A stretch of 64,000 bases of DNA from Thinopyrum elongatum (Eukaryota; Streptophyta; Magnoliopsida; Poales; Poaceae): NCBI GenBank assembly GCA_011799875.1, contig JAAAXO010000151.1:1-64000 (forward strand). Reading direction: 5' to 3'. Each line of letters begins with the position of its first letter. The first letter of the stretch is position 1. The notes under the pieces are model-generated. The model made no database searches. It was not told the DNA's origin and saw only the letters and a list, made by a program, of their open reading frames with translations. A program made the position numbers and the translations under genes. Shown here in pieces: positions 53,800-64,000 of the stretch.

Positions 53800-54781
53800 T
53801 GATAGAGGCGAGGGTGTCCCGATCTTTCGATGAGATGGTAACTATCGATTTGGTGGAGCCGACTTTGACGATCCGACTACAAACGTGCACGACGTTGCGC
53901 CTTAGCAATCGCTAAACCAATCTCCTGAGGTTACTGACAATGCTGGAAGCACGATCAGCCTGACCACGAAGGTCTATTCCTGCACGCAATCGAAGAACAA
54001 GCAAGAATATGATAATGCAATCTGAATATTGCGAATATAGATGAAGTATTGATAATGGTGGGGATCCGGAAGCGGTCTTGGTCTGGTCGTTGGACACAAA
54101 CGAAGTACACGAAGTTGCAATGGCTAACTTTTAACTAAACAAATCCCAAGGAAAAAGCTACTAGATGGATCTACTTATATAGGAGTAAGGGGTGGCGGCC
54201 AAGGAGGTGGGAGGACGTCCCAAGGCAGCCTAAAACTAACCCTAGGTCGTACAAGGCTCATGGGCCCAAGTGGAGGTGATGCAACACGTTTGGACTTGTA
54301 GTTTGACTCGGATTCTGCTGCAGCGTCAGATTGTTTCGTCAATAACTCATAGCTCCAGATGAATTTTAAGGTGAATCCAATTGGGTTGGAAAGAGCACAA
54401 AATCTACTTTCCAACAAAAAAAGAATCACCCAATTCGGAGTCCGTATGAAAAAGTTCTTGGCGTTTTGAGTCAGGTATGTCTGTGCAGTCCGAATCTGAA
54501 TCCAGAACGTGAGAGACTTGGACTCTATCTTCTCTTGGCCCAAAAGTGACGTGAGAGGACTTTTTGAACAGCACCTAAACTTCTCGTTTTCCCTTATCTT
54601 CATATGTGAATTGTACAAATGTCCCATACACCTGCAATTAGACATGGCACAAAAGTTTGTGAAGTATTTTTGTCCTGGATGACACAAATAAATTATTGCA
54701 TAGTTTGCATTAGAAATCACCTCACAAATATACATGTATGCAATATTTTTGGTCGTATCCAAGGTATTCATGTCCTCATCA
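53800..54781 (-). repeat. inner 5' LTR of MQ, type B
   Basis: 982 bp. Intron-like segment 54632-54720 with GT donor. The right flank AGTAT does not match the left TSD of the block. Confidence 0.9.
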
Positions 54782-55374
54782 AGTATTTTTTTTTTAAACT
54801 GGAACTATTTTTCTTCTGCAGGTAGCACGAAAATTGGGGAATCCGACTTGTTCACGACTCGTAGTATCGCGTCATCTGGAACTCTAAAATAAAGGAATAA
54901 ATACTGGACTCGGACTAGGACTGGTGGCAGAGATGAATATGGTGGAACTCGGACTGGTGATGGTATATGACGGTAGTATATGTGGGCTCGGATTGGTGGT
55001 GGTATATGGACTCGGATCGGTGGTGGTATATGGACTCGGATCGGTGGTGGTATATGGACTCAGAGAAATAGCAGATAATCTGTGGTGGTATATGGTAGGG
55101 GCGATGATGATGGTGCGGCGGCGGCGTGACAACTTGTGAACAGAACTCGAAACTCTAAAGAACTAGACGCTAAGACCAGCAACTTGACACGACGATGCAA
55201 CCGCAAATTCAACAAAGCAAAAACCCTAAAAAGATTATGCAAAGGCTCAGATTGGTTCGGATATGATGAACTAACCCTATATTTTTTTTTTGGCTTTTTC
55301 CTGGACTGTAGGTATGAAGAACAGACTCGATCTAAACTACGAAAACTGTAAATCTCACCGAGCAACCTAGGAAT
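54782..55374 (-). other. Cereba 5' leader piece
   Basis: The primer-proximal half of a Cereba leader, like 19945-20544. The 24-bp minisatellite is at 54987-55058. No gene seen. Confidence 0.8.
54987..55058. repeat. 24-bp minisatellite, 3 units
   Basis: Units start at 54987, 55011 and 55035; the same three units as at 20156-20227. Confidence 0.9.
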
Positions 55375-55383
55375 CTGATACCA
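55375..55383 (-). other. primer binding site
   Basis: TGGTATCAG on the minus strand, next to the LTR at 55386. Confidence 0.9.
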
Positions 55384-55385
55384 CT

Positions 55386-56257
55386 TGATAGAGGCGAGGG
55401 TGTCCCGATCTTTCGATGAGATGATAGCTATCGTTTTTGGTGGAGTAGACTTTGACGATCCGACTACGAACGTGCGAGGACGTCGCGCCTTAGCAATCGC
55501 TAAACCAACTCCGAGAGGTTATTGACCACGCCGGAGCACAATCAACCTGACCACGAGGGTCTATCTCCTGCAAGCAAACGAAGAACAAGCAAGAAACTAA
55601 GATTTGCAATCTGGATATTGCGAATATAAGATGAAAGCTTTATTGATCAAGGTGGGGTTCTGTGACGTCTTGGTCTGGTCGTTGAACACAAACGAAGTAC
55701 GCGAAGTTGCAGCTATGGCGAACTTTTAATCTAAACAAAACCCAAAGTCTAAACGGTGCCCTAAGGGCTGTATATATGGAGGAAGACGAGGGGATTTCGT
55801 GGCCCTTGAAGGAGGGGTCCGAAACCAACCCTATCTCTTGTTTCCCCACACATACGGACTCTAAAAACAGCCTATACTCAAGTATTTCGAAATTACATGG
55901 GCCTGGCCCAATAATAAGGTGACGCAGCACCTATAATAGCCTCTGGACGAAATTTATGAAGTGACATCTTGTATATTTCGTCCAAGGCTTCCTGCACTCA
56001 TTATGGTGGCTTCAAAGTCCTAAAATCATCACTTGTAACTCCGTTCTTGTTCCCCTTGTGCATGCCATCATCTCCATGCTTGAACTTGCTCCAAGGTTCC
56101 TCTTTCTTGTCCAAGCTAGGCCCTTCATTTGTAAGCAAAACAAATGTATCCAATTTAGGCAGCATCATATTCTCATGAACTTTAGAATCATTACCAAGAA
56201 ACGAAAGTACCTGATATTTTAATTAGCGTGCGCGAGCTCGAGTAATTGGTCCAGTAT
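55386..56257 (-). repeat. type A LTR, U3 end missing
   Basis: A 5' LTR of a Cereba-like piece, truncated about 50 bp before its end at the foldback. A private CTCGAG replaces the usual CTCTAG. Confidence 0.9.
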
Positions 56258-56313
56258 GTTACACCCACAGCCCCTGCTTCTATACATACTGGACCAATTA
56301 CTCGAGCTCGCGC
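56230..56313. repeat. 30-bp perfect inverted repeat (foldback)
   Basis: Arms 56230-56259 and 56284-56313 with a 24-nt loop. Both are type A LTR sequence in opposite orientation, and both carry the private CTCGAG variant. Confidence 0.9.
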
Positions 56314-56366
56314 CGTGATTTGGTGGAGTCGACGAGCGAAGCGTGTTCCTCTTGAGGATGGCCAAA
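56314..56366. other. templated filler DNA
   Basis: Two scraps: a 17-bp piece equal to type B U5 (as at about 56412) and a 33-bp piece equal to Cereba gag 19200-19232 in inverted orientation. They bridge the foldback to the LTR at 56367. Confidence 0.75.
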
Positions 56367-57348
56367 TGATAGAGGCGGGGGTGTCCCGATCTTTCGATGA
56401 GATGATAGCTATCGATTTGGTGGAGTCGACTTTGACGATCCGACTACAAACGTGCACGACGTTGCGCCTTAGCAATCGCTAAACCAATCTCCCGAGGTTA
56501 CTGACGATACTGAAAGCACGATCAGCCTGACCACGAAGGTCTATTCCTGCACGCAATCGAAGAACAAGCAAGAATATGATAATGCAATCTGAATATTGCG
56601 AATATAGATGAAGTATTGATAGAGGTGGGGATCCGAAAGCGGTCTTGGTCTGGTCGTTGGACACAAACGAAGTACACGAAGTTGCAATGGCTAACTTTTA
56701 ACTAAACAAATCCCAAGCAAAAAGCTACTAGATGGATCTACTTATATAGGAGCAAGGGGTGGCGGCCAAGGAGGTGGGAGGACGTCCCAAGGCAGCCTAA
56801 AACTAACCCTAGGTCGTACAAGGCTCATGGGCCCAAGTGGAGGTGATGCAACACCTTTGGACTTATAGTTTGACTCGGATTCTGCTGCAGCGTCAGATTG
56901 TTTCATTGATAACTCAACGCTCCGGACGAATTTTAAGGTGAATCCAATTGGGTTGGAAAGAGCACGAAATCTACTTTCCAACAAAAAAAGAATCACCCAA
57001 TTCGGAGTCCGTATGAAAAAGTTCTTGGCGTTTTGAGTCAGGTATGTCTGTGCAGTCCGAATCTGAATCCAGAACGTGAGAGACTTGGACTCTATCTTCT
57101 CTTGGCCCAAAAGTGACGTGAGAGAACTTTTTGAACAGCAACTAAACTTCTCTTTTTCCCTTATCTTCATATGTGAATTGTACAAATGTCCCATACACCT
57201 GCAATTAGACATGGCACAAAAGTTTGTGAAGTATTTTTGTCGTGGATGACACAAATAAATTATTGCATAGTTTGCATTAGAAATCACCTCACAAATATAC
57301 ATGTATGCAATATTTTTGGTCGTATCCAAGGTAGTCATGTCCTCATCA
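56367..57348 (-). repeat. right LTR of MQ, type B
   Basis: 982 bp. Intron-like segment 57199-57287 with GT donor. Right flank GCAAT. Confidence 0.9.
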
Positions 57349-58214
57349 GCAATAATCTATTCAGGGATGCAAAGTTGAATAAACGCTCAACGACGGTACT
57401 GTGCCGGTCCTAGGCTAGACCGTGCTAGAGACGCGAGCCTAGAACACTATTAAAATCACGGTGTTGCACGTAAACAAGGGAGGAGCACACTCTGAATTTT
57501 TTTTTGCACTTTTTTTCCTATTTTTTTTTGCTCCGCAACAATTTTTTTTCGAAAAAGTCTACAAATGGTCTAAAAACTGCCTAGCCAGAATTTTCCAGAC
57601 TTAGTTTTTTTTTTGAAACTGGAACTATTTTTCTACTGCAGGTAGTACGAAAGTTCGGGAGTCCTACTCTGTCACGACTCGGAGTATGGCGTGATCTGGA
57701 AATCCAAAACAGAGTAACAAAATACTGGACTCGAACTAGGACTGGTGGCGGAGATGAATCTGGTGGAACTCGGACTGGTGGCGGATATATGTTGCAGGTG
57801 GACTCGGATTGGCCTGATGGCGGCGGATAGGTGGTGGCATATAGGGACTCGGATTGGCGGTGAATATGTGGTGGTGGTATATGGCAGCGGCGATGAAGTT
57901 GGTGCGGTGGTGGTATATGGCAGCAGCGATGATGATGATGCGGTGGTGATATATGGCAGCGGCGACGCGACAACCTGTGAACAGAACTCGAAACTCTAAA
58001 GGACTAGACGCTAAGACCAGCAACTTGACACGACGATGCAACCGCAAATTCAACAAAGCAAATACAGAAAAGATTATGCAAAGGCTCAGATTGGTTCGGA
58101 TATGATGAACTAACCCTAATTTTTTTTTTGGCTTTTTCGTGGACTGTAGGTATGAAGAACAGACTCGATCTAAACTACGAAAAACTATAAAATCTCACCG
58201 AACAACCTGGAAAT
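57349..58214 (-). other. Cereba 5' leader (H1), part 2
   Basis: The rest of the H1 leader after the MQ insertion. T-rich runs near 57500-57620, then a GGTGG/TATATGG-rich stretch (57740-57960) without the regular 24-bp repeat. Non-coding. Confidence 0.8.
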
Positions 58215-58223
58215 CTGATACCA
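58215..58223 (-). other. primer binding site of H1
   Basis: TGGTATCAG on the minus strand, two bases from the LTR. Confidence 0.9.
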
Positions 58224-58225
58224 CT

Positions 58226-59146
58226 TGATAGAGGCGAAGGTGTCCCGATGTTTCAATGAGATGGTGGCTATCGTTTTCTATGGGAGTCGACCTTGACGAT
58301 CCGACTACGAACGTGCGAGACGTCGCGCCTTAGCAATACCTAAACCAACTTCCAAGGGGTTATTGACCACGCTGGAGCACGATCAACCTGACCACGAGGG
58401 TCTGTTTCCTGCGAGCAAACGAAGAACAAGCAAGAAACTGAGATTGCAATCTGGATATTGCGAATATAAGAGGAAAGCTTTATTAATGAAGGTGGGGTTC
58501 TGTGACGCCTTTGTCTGGTCGTTGAACACAAACGAAGTACGCGAAGTTGCAGCTATGGCGAACTTTTAATCTAAACAAAACCCAAAGTCTAAACGATGCC
58601 CTAAGGGCTGTATATATGGAGGAAGAGGGAGGGATTTCGTGGCCCTTGAAGGAGGGGTCCGAAACCAACCCTATCTCTTGTTTCCCCACACATACGGACT
58701 CTAAAAACAGCCTATACTCAAGTATTTCGAAATTACATGGGCCTGGCCAATAATAAGGTGACGCAGCACCTATAATAGCCTCTGGACGAAATTTATGAAG
58801 TGGCATCTTGTATATTTCGTCCAAGGCTTCCTGCACTCATTATGGTGGCTTCAAAGTCCTGAAATCATCACTTGTAACTCCGTTCTTGTTCCCCTTGCGC
58901 ATGCCATCATCTCCATGCTTGAACTTGCTCCAAGGTTCCTCTTTCTTGTCGAAGCTAGGCCCTTCATTTGTAAGCAAAACAAATGTATCCAATTTAGGCA
59001 GCATCATATTCTCATGAACATTAGAATCATTACCAAGAAACAAAAGTACCTGATAATTTAATTGGCGTGCGCGAGCTCTAGTAATTGGTCCAGTATGTAT
59101 AGCAGCAGGGGCTGTGGGTGTAACAATGGTATTGATGTCCTCATCA
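58226..59146 (-). repeat. 5' LTR of H1, type A (variant U5)
   Basis: 921 bp, with the GGCGAAGG U5 variant also seen at 18129. Right flank TTTGT in C0 integrase. Confidence 0.9.
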
Positions 59147-60197
59147 TTTGTTCTTTCATGAAATTATTCGCTTGCATGGTGTGCCAAATACTATTGTTTC
59201 AGATCGTGATACCAAATTTCTTAGCCACTTTTGGAGAAGTTTATGGGCTAAGTTGGGGACTAAACTGCTTTTTAGTACTACTTGTCACCCCCAAACTGAT
59301 GGACAAACTGAAGTAGTCAATAGAACATTGTCTACTATGCTTAGGGCTGTTTTGAAGAATAATAAGAAAATGTGGGAAGAATGCCTGCCTCATATTGAAT
59401 TTGCTTATAATCGTTCATTGCATTCTACTTCTAAGATGTGCCCTTTTGAAATTGTGTATGGTTTCCTACCTCGTGCACCCATTGATTTGTTGCCTCTTCC
59501 ATCTTCGGAGAAGGTTAATTTTGATGCTAAACAACGTGCTGAATTAATCTTAAAAATGCATGAGTTAACTAAGGAGAACATTGAGCGTATGAATGCTAAA
59601 TATAAACTTGCTGGAGATAAGGGTAGAAAACATGATGTGTTTGCACCTGGAGATCTTGTTTGGTTACATTTGCGTAAGGATAGATTTCCTGATTTGTGCA
59701 AATCAAAGCTAATGCCACGTGCTGATGGTCCTTTTAAGGTGTTAGAGAAAATAAATGATAATGCATATAAACTTGAGCTGCCTGCAGATTTTGGGGTTAG
59801 TCCCACTTTTAACATTGCAGATTTGAAGCCTTATTTGGGTGAGGAAGATGAGCTTCCGTCGAGGACGGCTTCATTTCAAGAAGGGGAGGATGATGAGGAC
59901 ATCAATACCATTGTTACACCCACAGCCCCTGCTGCTATACATACTGGACCAATTACTAGAGCTCGCACACGCCAATTAAATTATCAGGTACTTTCGTTTC
60001 TTGGTAATGATTCTAATGTTCATGAGAATATGATGCTGCCTAAATTGGATACATTTGTTTTGCTTACAAATGAAGGGCCTAGCTTGGACAAGAAAGAGGA
60101 ACCTTGGAGCAAGTTCAAGCATGGAGATGATGGCATGCGCAAGGGGAACAAGAACGGAGTTACAAGTGATGATTTCAGGACTTTGAAGCCACCATAA
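59147..60197 (+). pseudogene. Cereba-like integrase, 5'-truncated (C0)
   Basis: The open frame begins in the integrase core ([14 protein letters not shown]). It keeps the second catalytic D (59202-59204) and the E (59310-59312) at 35-residue spacing; the zinc-binding region and first D lie on the other side of the H1 insertion. The C-terminal region ([26 protein letters not shown]), PPT and about 100 LTR-encoded residues follow, ending at 60197. No duplication, unlike C2. Confidence 0.85.
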
Positions 60198-60783
60198 TGA
60201 GTGCAGGAATCCTTGGACGAAATATACAAGATGGCACTTCATAAATTTCGTCCAGAGGCTATTATAGGTGCTGCGTCACCTTATTATTGGGCCAGGCCCA
60301 TGTAATTTCGAAATACTTGAGTATAGGCTGTTTTTAGAGTCCGTATGTGTGGGGAAACAAGAGATAGGGTTGGTTTCGGACCCCTCCTTCAAGGGCCACG
60401 AAATCCCCCCCCCCCTCTTCCTCCATATATACAGCCCTTAGGGCACCGTTTAGACTTTGGGTTTTGTTTGGATTAAAAGTTCGCCATAGCCGCAACTTCG
60501 CGTACTTTGTTTGTGTTCAACGACCAGACCAAGACGTCACAGAACCCCACCTTGATCAATAAAGCTTTCATCTTATATTCGCAATATCCAGATTGCAAAT
60601 CTTAGTTTCTTGCTTGTTCTTCGTTTGCTTGCAGGAAATAGACCCTCGTGGTCAGGTTGATCGTGCTCCGGCGTGGTCAATAACCTCTCGGAGTTGGTTT
60701 AGCGATTGCTAAGGCGCGACGTCCTCGCACGTTCGTAGTCGGATCGTCAAAGTCTACTCCACCAAAAACGATAGCCACCATCT
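59892..60783 (+). repeat. 3' LTR of C0, type A, end missing
   Basis: Complete from TGATGAGGACATC to about 30 bp before the expected end, where it meets an inverted LTR through a short rearranged stretch (60784-60794). Confidence 0.85.
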
Positions 60784-60794
60784 ACGATCTTTCG

Positions 60795-61703
60795 GGTGTC
60801 CCAATCTTTCGATGAGATGATAGCTATCATTTTTGGTGGAGTAGACTTTGACAATCCGACTACGAACGTGCGAGGACATCGCGCCTTAGCAATCGCTAAA
60901 CCAACTCCGAGAGGTTATTGACCACGCCGGAGCACAATCATCCTGCCCACGAGGGTCTATCTCCTGCAAGCAAACGAAGAACAAGCAAGAAACTAGGACT
61001 TGCAATCTGGATATTGTGAATATACGATGAAAGCTTTATTGATCAAGGTGGGGTTCTGTGACGTCTTGGTCTGGTCGTTGAACACAAACGAAGTACGCGA
61101 AGTTGCGGCTATGGCGAACTTTTAATCTAAACAAAACCCAAAGTCTAAACGGTGCCCTAAGGGCTGTATATATGGAGGAAGAGGGGGGAATTTCGTGGCC
61201 CTTGAAGGAGGGGTCCGAAACCAACCCTATCTCTTGTTTCCCCACACATACGGACTCTAAAAACAGCCTATACTCAAGTATTTCGAAATTACATGGGCCT
61301 GGCCCAATAATAAGGTGACACAGCACCTATAATAGCCTCTGGACGAAATTTATGAAGTGGCATCTTGTATATTTCGTCCAAGGCTTCATGCACTCATTAT
61401 GGTGGCTTCAAAGTCCTGAAATCATCACTTGTAACTCCGTTCTTGTTTCCTGTGCGCATGCCATCATCTCCATGCTTGAACTTGCTCCAATGTTCCTCTT
61501 TCTTGTCCAAGCTAGGCCCTTCATTCGTAAGCAAAACAAATGTATCCACTTTAGGCAGCATCATATTCTCATGAACATTAGAATCATTACCAAGAAATGA
61601 AAGTACCTGATAATTTAATTGGCGTGCGCGAGCTCTAGTAATTGGTCCAGTATGTATAACAGCAGGGGCTGTGGGTGTAACAATGGTATTGATGTCCTCA
61701 TTA
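60795..61703 (-). repeat. type A LTR, inverted, start missing
   Basis: A minus-strand LTR lacking its first ~13 bases. It ends ATGTCCTCATTA (one change from the usual end). Right flank ATCGC in unrelated sequence. No primer site or interior of its own is attached. Confidence 0.85.
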
Positions 61704-62218
61704 ATCGCCCGTGAGGAAGAGCTTCACTGCCTTGACCTCGTCGCCGTCGTACTCGCGCCGGCCGCGAAAATCTTCACTCCGCCGCCGTCGTAGCTGTCTC
61801 TCGCCGCCAAGTTAGGGCGTGAGAGATTTGAACGGACGAACTTCTCCAACTCCACTTTCAGATCATCGTGTTCTTCGTCCACGGTAAATAAAATCTAATT
61901 TTACTGCCCTACTTTGATTCTTATGATTTCCACAAAATCTTCAAAAGGTGTTTATTCTTCAACTTCCCACTCCATAAACACCCGAATGCTTCTATATCTT
62001 GATTTGTTTCTCTAAGCTATGTTTTTCTTCAAGATTCCTCAATTGTGTGGATTTTCAAATCTATACAACTCTTGAACCTAAGTCAAGAAAGCTTAGTGAA
62101 ATTCTTCAAGACACCTATGGTCAAATTCCTCAAACTTGATTCTTTTTGAAAAAAATCCTGAGAACGCATATGACCTCTCCAAATTCTTCGCACCTATACT
62201 CTGTTCACAGGTACAAAA
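61704..62218 (+). other. probable leader with an intron, upstream of an unidentified ORF
   Basis: Unrelated to the CRM elements. A GC-rich start (61704-61885) is followed by an AT-rich stretch bounded by ACG|GTAAAT (about 61885) and TTCACAG|GT (about 62211), which looks like a leader intron ending just before the ATG at 62219. The first part might be an exon or element leader. Confidence 0.45.
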
Positions 62219-63730
62219 ATGTCTACTGCTGAATCTCTAGGTTCTCATCAACTTAATTCAGTTGCAGCGTTCCTCGAAGATAAGTTGCATACTTCCTCAG
62301 AAACATCCATTGTTCAAAATCCTCAAGTGAGGAAAATGGCAGATGGGAAGAGACCTCAGAAGGGAGGCAAGAGGCCTGAGACAAACACTGTTTTTGAGAT
62401 CCCTGATGATATATATGATGAGTACTACACACCTGATGAAGCAAAATATGGCAAAGAGAATAAGAATCAGCGCAAAGTGCGCATACAGAGGATTGAAAGG
62501 AGATGGGCCAGGGAATGGAGGGAGTATCGATATGCCACTCCCAAATACATGAAGAAATTCGCTGTACACCCTCCATGTCCTAGACCTCCTTTGGCTGCTG
62601 GCCAAAAGGCTGATCCCACTAGCATCAGGCGTGGTGAGGAATTTCCAAAAGAATGGGCCAAGCGCCAAGCCAAATTGGCTAAAGTGGCAAAAGAAGCAGT
62701 GAAGAAATTCAATGAAGATTCTACTGCTGCTGCTGCTGAGGCCTCTGCAAGTAAGCCTAAGAAGGCTATGCCGAAGAAATTAGCTGTAAAGCCGAGTTCC
62801 TCAACAGCAATGCCCTCACGGCCAAGTTCTTCAAAGCCCTCAAAGCAAATTCCTCAGGCAACTTCTTCAAGGGCTGTGCCAATTCCCTCTGTTGCCTCAA
62901 AATCCTCAGCTGCTGCTGCAAAGTCCTCAACACCAGTGCATCTTGCAACGTGACAATGGACTGCAGGCTTTTCAATTGCTTCAGGAGAATCTGCAAGTTC
63001 CTCAGCTCCACCACGGTCCTCAACTGGTCCAACTCTGCTGAATAAAAAGGCCATTGCTGGACGTGGAACGAGGCCAAGTCCTCATAAGAAGCAAGTTGCG
63101 TTCCAAGTACCGTCTGATGACGATGAAGCTGATGATGAAGAACTTGCTAAAATCATCAGGGACAGGCAAGAAAGGGCCGCTAGAGCCAAAGGGATTTCAG
63201 TGCCTCTCATGCTGGATCCAAGAAAGATCCTAGATTTCATTGATCCATGGCACAAAGATCCCAACACTCCACTGCCTGACTTGAATCTGACACCTGGTCA
63301 AAGTCATATGTTGACGGCCTTCATCAGTGAAGAAAAATGGAAATTTGAGAAGGCCAGACAAGTCAAGAAAGCTCAGTATAAAAAGGAAAGATTTCTGAAG
63401 AAAAATGTTCTGAATATGACTCCTGAAGAACTTGTAAACATGCAAAAGGAGATCAAAAAACTCAGTGATGAATTTGACACCTACCATGCAGATTGGCTCG
63501 TTGCCAAGGTCAGATTCGTCAAATTCTCCAAGACCCTCAAGCTGAATGTTGCAGCACCATCACAACAACAAATTCCTCAGGCTGAGGCTTCTGTTCAGTC
63601 TGTTGAAGAAACTGCTAGCGCAGCTGATGAAAATCAGGCTGCTGAAGAAACTGAGAATGCCAGGGCGACTGCATCAGTCGTGCCTGAAGAAACTGAACCA
63701 ACTACATCTGCCTCTTCTGCAAAGTCTTAA
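62219..63730 (+). pseudogene. unidentified lysine/serine-rich ORF with one internal stop
   Basis: I do not recognise this protein. The frame starts MSTAESLGSHQ, has a basic charged part (about residues 45-160, with RWAREWREYRYATPKYM and PKEWAKRQAKLAKV) and then a Ser/Ala/Pro/Lys-rich low-complexity stretch. A TGA at 62951-62953 interrupts it. The same frame continues through a second conserved-looking block (DPRKILDFIDPWHKDP, LPDLNLTPGQSHML, then a lysine-rich helix) and an acidic Glu/Ala tail to a TAA at 63728-63730. The simple-sequence tail and its place in a transposon-filled region suggest an ORF of another retroelement, but a degraded host gene cannot be excluded. Confidence 0.5.
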
Positions 63731-63761
63731 AAGATGAAGAATAAACCTTCCTTCTGCATCA

Positions 63762-64000
63762 GAAGTGAAGAAAACCAAGGCTGCAGAGAAGGCAACTGTA
63801 AAGAAAAGGAAAGCATCAACCTCTGAAGAGTCCTCAGCTCCCAAGAAAGTGAGGACTTTAACGAGCTCTTTCAACAACCCAATTGATGTTGTTCCAATTT
63901 CAATAGTGCTATCAAAGGAAATTGTCCCATTTGGTGAAGATTATGTCATTCCAGATGACATAGATGAGGAAAATCCTTCTGCTGCTTCTTCAGAGCAGTT
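63762..64000 (+). pseudogene. continuation of the unidentified ORF in another frame (partial)
   Basis: After the stop at 63730 a different frame reads KKTKAAEKATVKKRKAST, then PIDVVPISIVLSKEIVPFG and DDIDEENPSAASSEQ to the window end. The similar composition suggests the same protein after a frameshift between 63700 and 63760. It runs off the window. Confidence 0.4.

Larger units (their letters stand above)
50069..57348 (-). mobile_element. MQ: minus-strand Quinta block with nested Cereba scraps
   Basis: TSD GCAAT at 50064-50068 and 57349-57353. Contents left to right: LTR without the intron-like segment (50069-50961), Quinta interior with an intact gag (minus), 5' LTR (53800-54781, right flank AGTAT), Cereba leader (54782-55374), truncated type A LTR (55386-56257), foldback and filler (56258-56366), and a type B LTR (56367-57348). 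The U3 variants of the outermost LTRs agree, so they are probably the original pair. Confidence 0.8.
12743..59146 (-). mobile_element. H1: minus-strand Cereba-like element, fragmented host of most later insertions
   Basis: Colinear pieces from left to right: integrase (12743-13026), RNase H, RT, protease and gag C-terminus (23175-25932), gag N-terminus (49067-49810), leader (49811-50068 and 57349-58225), primer site and 5' LTR (58226-59146). The gaps are filled by C3, Q1 and the minus Quinta block, each with matching TSDs. It inserted in C0 integrase (right flank TTTGT). Its 3' end is beyond the left edge. Confidence 0.85.
59147..60783 (+). mobile_element. C0: plus-strand Cereba-like element, 3' end (outermost host)
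   Basis: The integrase C-terminal two thirds and a 3' LTR. Its left part lies beyond the window because H1 and everything inside H1 separate the two halves. The LTR loses its last ~30 bp in an inverted junction. Confidence 0.8.

Overview
The window is plant DNA made almost entirely of Ty3/gypsy LTR retrotransposons. I see no ordinary host gene, no RNA gene and no satellite array. The dominant family has LTRs starting TGATGAGGACAT and ending GCCTCTATCA, an initiator-tRNA-Met primer site (TGGTATCAG), a protease with an IDGGS(C)xNLAS motif, and a pol frame that runs through the polypurine tract into the 3' LTR. From family knowledge this fits the CRM chromovirus clade of centromeric retrotransposons. 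The likely match is the Triticeae families called Cereba (autonomous CRW) and Quinta (non-autonomous CRW), so a wheat, Aegilops, barley or rye centromere is the best guess. The names are recalled, not searched.

Two LTR types occur. Type A (about 922 bp) belongs with the autonomous gag-pol element: U3 carries the last ~100 codons of pol, and U5 has an AATAAA. Type B (about 982 bp) belongs with an element that has gag plus a cysteine-rich region of unknown function and no protease, RT, RNase H or integrase. Labels used here: C = plus-strand Cereba-like, H/M = minus-strand, Q/E = Quinta-like, F = a different gypsy.

The layout is a nest that 5-bp target-site duplications (TSDs) let one unpick. 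C0 (+, right part 59147-60783) was entered by H1 (-, fragments from 12743 to 59146). H1 was then entered by H0 (-, 11935-12742, in integrase), C3 (+ LTR pair, 13027-23174, TSD GAAAG, in RNase H/integrase), Q1 (+, 25933-49066, TSD AACCC, in gag) and a minus Quinta block (50069-57348, TSD GCAAT, in the leader). H0 holds C2 (+, 8691-11934); C2 holds M1 (-, 1350-8690); M1 holds M0 (-, 1-1349) and E1 (+, 2448-8522, TSD ACAGA/ACAAA). C3 holds M2 (-, 13241-21583, TSD AACAC), whose interior is replaced by gypsy F (14162-17427), filler DNA and Cereba M3. Q1 holds a tandem multi-LTR Quinta array (29136-47459, TSD TACAG) of about 3.8-kb units. From 61704 to the end lies an unidentified, partly broken, lysine/serine-rich coding region with a probable leader intron.

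The autonomous copies are broken by nested insertions, nonsense changes and frameshifts, but several Quinta gag frames are intact. Quinta probably depends on Cereba enzymes; the shared LTR ends, primer site and PPT fit that, and LTRs with U3 of one type and U5 of the other suggest the two RNAs recombine. Main points of interest: an 89-bp intron-like segment in Quinta U3 that is cleanly missing from two LTRs; U3/U5 chimeric LTRs that switch at the inferred R start; a tandem multi-LTR array inside one TSD; an in-frame 1,047-bp duplication of integrase; and several foldback or filler-DNA junctions.
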